Shown here piece after piece: positions 60,240 to 64,000 of a stretch of 64,000 nucleotides of DNA. A program made the translations under genes and the position numbers. The stretch's first letter is position 1. Each line of letters starts with the position of its first letter. The notes beneath the pieces were generated by a model that saw nothing but the letters and a program-made list of their open reading frames with translations, made no database searches and had not been told where the DNA came from. The DNA comes from Seongchinamella unica (GTDB taxonomy: Bacteria > Pseudomonadota > Gammaproteobacteria > Pseudomonadales > Halieaceae), in NCBI RefSeq assembly GCF_004354085.1, contig NZ_SMSE01000001.1, positions 1,293,724 through 1,357,723 of the forward strand, written 5' to 3'.

Positions 60240-61343
60240 ATGAAGTTCACTGTTTCGCGGGACGCCCTTCTCAAGCCCTTGAACCTGGTTGCCGGTGTGG
60301 TCGAACGCCGCCAGACCTTACCGATTCTGGCTAACGTATTGATGGTGCTGGAGGATGATCGCCTGTCCCTGACGGGCACCGATCTGGAAGTCGAGCTTGT
60401 GGGCCGCGTTCAACTGGCGACCGCCGGAGAGTCAGGAGAGCTCACCGTGCCGGCTCGCAAGCTGGTGGACATTTGTAAATCATTGCCGGAAGGCAGTGAA
60501 ATCAGTTTTGCCGCGGAAGATGGCAAGGTTACGGTCAAGTCGGGCCGCAGTCGATTTACCCTCTCCACGTTACCGGCCCGCGAGTTCCCCAATGTGGAAG
60601 ACAGCATGGGAACCCATCAGTTTACGATCAAGCAGGGCCAACTCAAGCGCCTGATTGATCGCACCGGTTTTGCCATGGCCCAGCAGGATGTGCGCTATTA
60701 CCTCAACGGCATGCTCTGGGAGCTGAAAGACAAGCAACTGAAAGTGGTCGCTACTGACGGCCACCGGCTAGCCCTGTGTACCCTGCCCGAGCAAGTCGAT
60801 TCCAGTGAGGACGCCCAGGTTATTCTTCCCCGCAAGGGCGTGCTGGAATTGGCGCGACTGCTGCTGGCAGAGGAAGAGGACATTGCCGTTGTCATCGGCA
60901 GCAACCACATTCGGGCGACCACTGATGAGTTCACCTTTACTTCCAAACTCGTGGACGGCAAGTTTCCCGATTACCAGCGCGTACTGCCCCGCTCGCCCAA
61001 TAAAATTGTGCTTGGATCCCGTGTGGAACTCCGCCAGGCTTTTACCCGCACCGCGATTCTGTCCAACGAAAAGTACCGCGGTGTGCGCCTCAAATTGACG
61101 GATAACAGCCTCGATATTGTCGCCAATAACCCGGAGCAGGAAGAAGCCGAGGAAGCCGTGCCGGTGGATTACCAGGGAGAAGCACTGGAGGTGGGCTTCA
61201 ATGTCAGCTACCTGCTGGATGTGCTGGCGGTATTGAGTGGTGAGCAAGTCAAGTTGTCCCTGTCGGATCCCAATAGCAGCGCACTGCTGGAGGAGTCTGA
61301 TGAGGGCGATTCCCTGTACGTGGTAATGCCCATGCGCCTCTAG
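60240..61343 (+). CDS. dnaN: DNA polymerase III beta sliding clamp
   Basis: 367 residues, one longer than E. coli, with the three clamp domains. The start MKFTVSRDALLKPLNLVAGV and the end VVMPMRL are diagnostic. The dimer ring tethers polymerase III and other factors to DNA. GAGGAA lies nine bases before ATG 60240, and the 79-base gap after dnaA shows no terminator. Confidence 0.98.
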   Translation: MKFTVSRDALLKPLNLVAGVVERRQTLPILANVLMVLEDDRLSLTGTDLEVELVGRVQLATAGESGELTVPARKLVDICKSLPEGSEISFAAEDGKVTVKSGRSRFTLSTLPAREFPNVEDSMGTHQFTIKQGQLKRLIDRTGFAMAQQDVRYYLNGMLWELKDKQLKVVATDGHRLALCTLPEQVDSSEDAQVILPRKGVLELARLLLAEEEDIAVVIGSNHIRATTDEFTFTSKLVDGKFPDYQRVLPRSPNKIVLGSRVELRQAFTRTAILSNEKYRGVRLKLTDNSLDIVANNPEQEEAEEAVPVDYQGEALEVGFNVSYLLDVLAVLSGEQVKLSLSDPNSSALLEESDEGDSLYVVMPMRL

Positions 61344-61380
61344 AGGGCGCATCCCCTCCCCCCGTTCCAGCCGAGCGCTG

Positions 61381-62508
61381 ATGCCAGCCGCCAATACCAG
61401 TCTTTCCCGTCTGCAGATTAACCAGGTACGCAATCTCAAGGGAATCAGGCTGGACCAATTTCAGCGAGTTAATGTCTTCTTCGGGCACAATGGTAGTGGT
61501 AAAACCAGTGTCCTGGAGGCTATTCATTTGTTGGGCATGGCCCGTTCCTTTCGCGGCAGTATCAAGTCCCTGGTCAGCCATGGCGAGGAGTCGTGCACGG
61601 TTTTTGGTGCGCTCAGGCCAGGAAATACCACCCTCGGTGTGCAGCGGAGTGTATCCGGCGAAGTCCGGATCAAAATTGCCGGTACCCCGGTGAGGACCGT
61701 CGCCGAACTGGTCGAGTACCTGCCCCTACAGGTGATCAATGCCAATAGCTTTGACCTGTTGATGGGCGCACCCGGCGCCCGGCGCCGCTATCTGGACTGG
61801 GGAGTGTTCCACGTGGAACATCGTTTTTTTGACCAGTGGCAGCGGTTTCAGCGCGGAATAAAACAACGCAATATGCTGCTGCGCCGTGTTAAAATGGCGT
61901 CCGAAGAGCTGTCCGTGTGGACGCGTGAGCTCGCCCAGTCCGGGGAGGCCCTCAGCCAGTACAGGGAAGCCTATTTCAGGCTACTGTTGCCCCGGTTTAT
62001 CGCGATTATGGCCCGGTTAGCCCCGTCCCTGCAGGGACTGGAGCTGCGCTACAGAAGGGGCTGGGATAAGCAGCTGAGTTATCAGGAGGCCCTGGTGAAC
62101 AGCACGGACTCTGATCTCGAACAGGGCTACACCCATGTGGGCCCCCAGCGAGCAGATATCAGAGTATTGACTGACGGCCACAGCGCGGCAGACACCCTGT
62201 CCAGGGGGCAGCAAAAGCTCGTGGTTTGCGGGTTAAAGCTGGCTCAGGGACAACTGATGTCGGAGATGGGCAAAGGCCATTGCACCTACCTGGTGGATGA
62301 CCTGCCATCTGAACTCGACCGGGAGCACTGCGGCCTGGTGTGTGAATTACTGGCATCCATGCAGGCCCAGGTGTTCATCACCTGTGTACAACAGCGGGAT
62401 ATTGGGGATGTATGGCCTGACCACGATCAACCGGCGTTGGCCATGTTCCACGTGGAACATGGTGAAGTCACGCCTGTTCAGACGGGTGATTCGGCCATTG
62501 ATAAATAG
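61381..62508 (+). CDS. recF: DNA recombination and repair protein RecF
   Basis: 375 residues, about 18 longer than E. coli at the C-terminus. SMC-like ATPase with Walker A GHNGSGKTS (35-43), signature TLSRGQQKLVV and Walker B LVDDLPSELD. It loads RecA at gaps. The protein has the sequence FHVEH twice, at the conserved DWGVFHVEH site and in the extended tail; each is encoded by a perfect parS site. Starts 37 bases after dnaN and ends 21 bases before gyrB. Confidence 0.97.
   Translation: MPAANTSLSRLQINQVRNLKGIRLDQFQRVNVFFGHNGSGKTSVLEAIHLLGMARSFRGSIKSLVSHGEESCTVFGALRPGNTTLGVQRSVSGEVRIKIAGTPVRTVAELVEYLPLQVINANSFDLLMGAPGARRRYLDWGVFHVEHRFFDQWQRFQRGIKQRNMLLRRVKMASEELSVWTRELAQSGEALSQYREAYFRLLLPRFIAIMARLAPSLQGLELRYRRGWDKQLSYQEALVNSTDSDLEQGYTHVGPQRADIRVLTDGHSAADTLSRGQQKLVVCGLKLAQGQLMSEMGKGHCTYLVDDLPSELDREHCGLVCELLASMQAQVFITCVQQRDIGDVWPDHDQPALAMFHVEHGEVTPVQTGDSAIDK
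61805..61820. other. parS: parS site 1 (perfect TGTTCCACGTGGAACA)
   Basis: Exact 16-base parS palindrome inside recF, reading FHVEH in frame. It is the conserved ParB target of pseudomonad-type chromosomes, 3.2 kb from the predicted oriC. ParB is encoded at 31020-31913. Confidence 0.95.
62444..62459. other. parS: parS site 2 (perfect TGTTCCACGTGGAACA)
   Basis: Second exact parS palindrome, 639 bases from the first and in the same reading frame, in the C-terminal extension of RecF (AMFHVEHGEV). Two sites this close form a natural ParB loading centre. Confidence 0.95.

Positions 62509-64000
<1,492 letters not shown>

Overview
The window looks like part of the origin-proximal chromosome of a marine-type gammaproteobacterium. 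The best guess is Cellvibrionales (Halieaceae or Spongiibacteraceae) or a relative of the pseudomonads. The evidence is the gene order glmS-glmU, atpCDGAHFEBI, parB-parA-rsmG-mnmG, mnmE-yidC-yidD-rnpA-rpmH, then dnaA-dnaN-recF-gyrB, together with moderately high GC by eye, a TonB-dependent receptor and a TRAP transporter. No rRNA, tRNA, CRISPR array, insertion sequence or prophage gene was seen.

Layout. 1-9.4 kb: tail of an unidentified gene, a DUF938 methyltransferase and yaaA, a TRAP transporter split around a small thioesterase, uvrD, a SPOR-domain cell-envelope protein, a small secreted protein and a SirB2-like membrane protein. 9.4-14.4 kb: a large lipoprotein with an HExxH motif, a TonB-dependent receptor and an outer-membrane barrel. 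14.5-20.8 kb: glmU-glmS (UDP-GlcNAc synthesis), a divergent TrmB-family regulator, then aguB-aguA (agmatine to putrescine). 20.8-23.5 kb: a beta-propeller/di-heme peroxidase-like lipoprotein. 23.6-30.8 kb: the complete F1Fo ATP synthase operon with promoter and terminator. 31-35.4 kb: mnmG-rsmG-parA-parB with its promoter.

Between mnmG and mnmE, normally close neighbours in this order, lie about 18.5 kb of accessory genes: three alpha/beta hydrolases, a membrane pyrophosphatase with Na+-pump-type residues, a thioesterase, a SnoaL-like protein, two acyl-CoA dehydrogenases, an operon resembling acyclic terpene utilisation (AtuA-like protein, biotin-dependent carboxylase subunits, enoyl-CoA hydratase, acyl-CoA dehydrogenase) with a divergent TetR regulator, and a tyrosine phosphatase/kinase-like pair. 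The insert ends in a 0.5-kb non-coding gap rich in AT and DnaA-box-like sites. 54.3-64 kb holds mnmE-yidC-yidD-rnpA-rpmH, the likely oriC, and dnaA-dnaN-recF-gyrB (gyrB runs off the window). recF contains two perfect parS sites for the ParAB system encoded 26 kb away.

The most interesting signals are: twin 19-bp TGTCA-N9-TGACA sites between glmU and the TrmB-type regulator; two in-frame parS sites in recF, both read as FHVEH; a possible second (E. coli-type) origin region displaced from mnmG by the insert; the reduced Atu-like operon with a palindromic operator; and two uncharacterised large lipoproteins.
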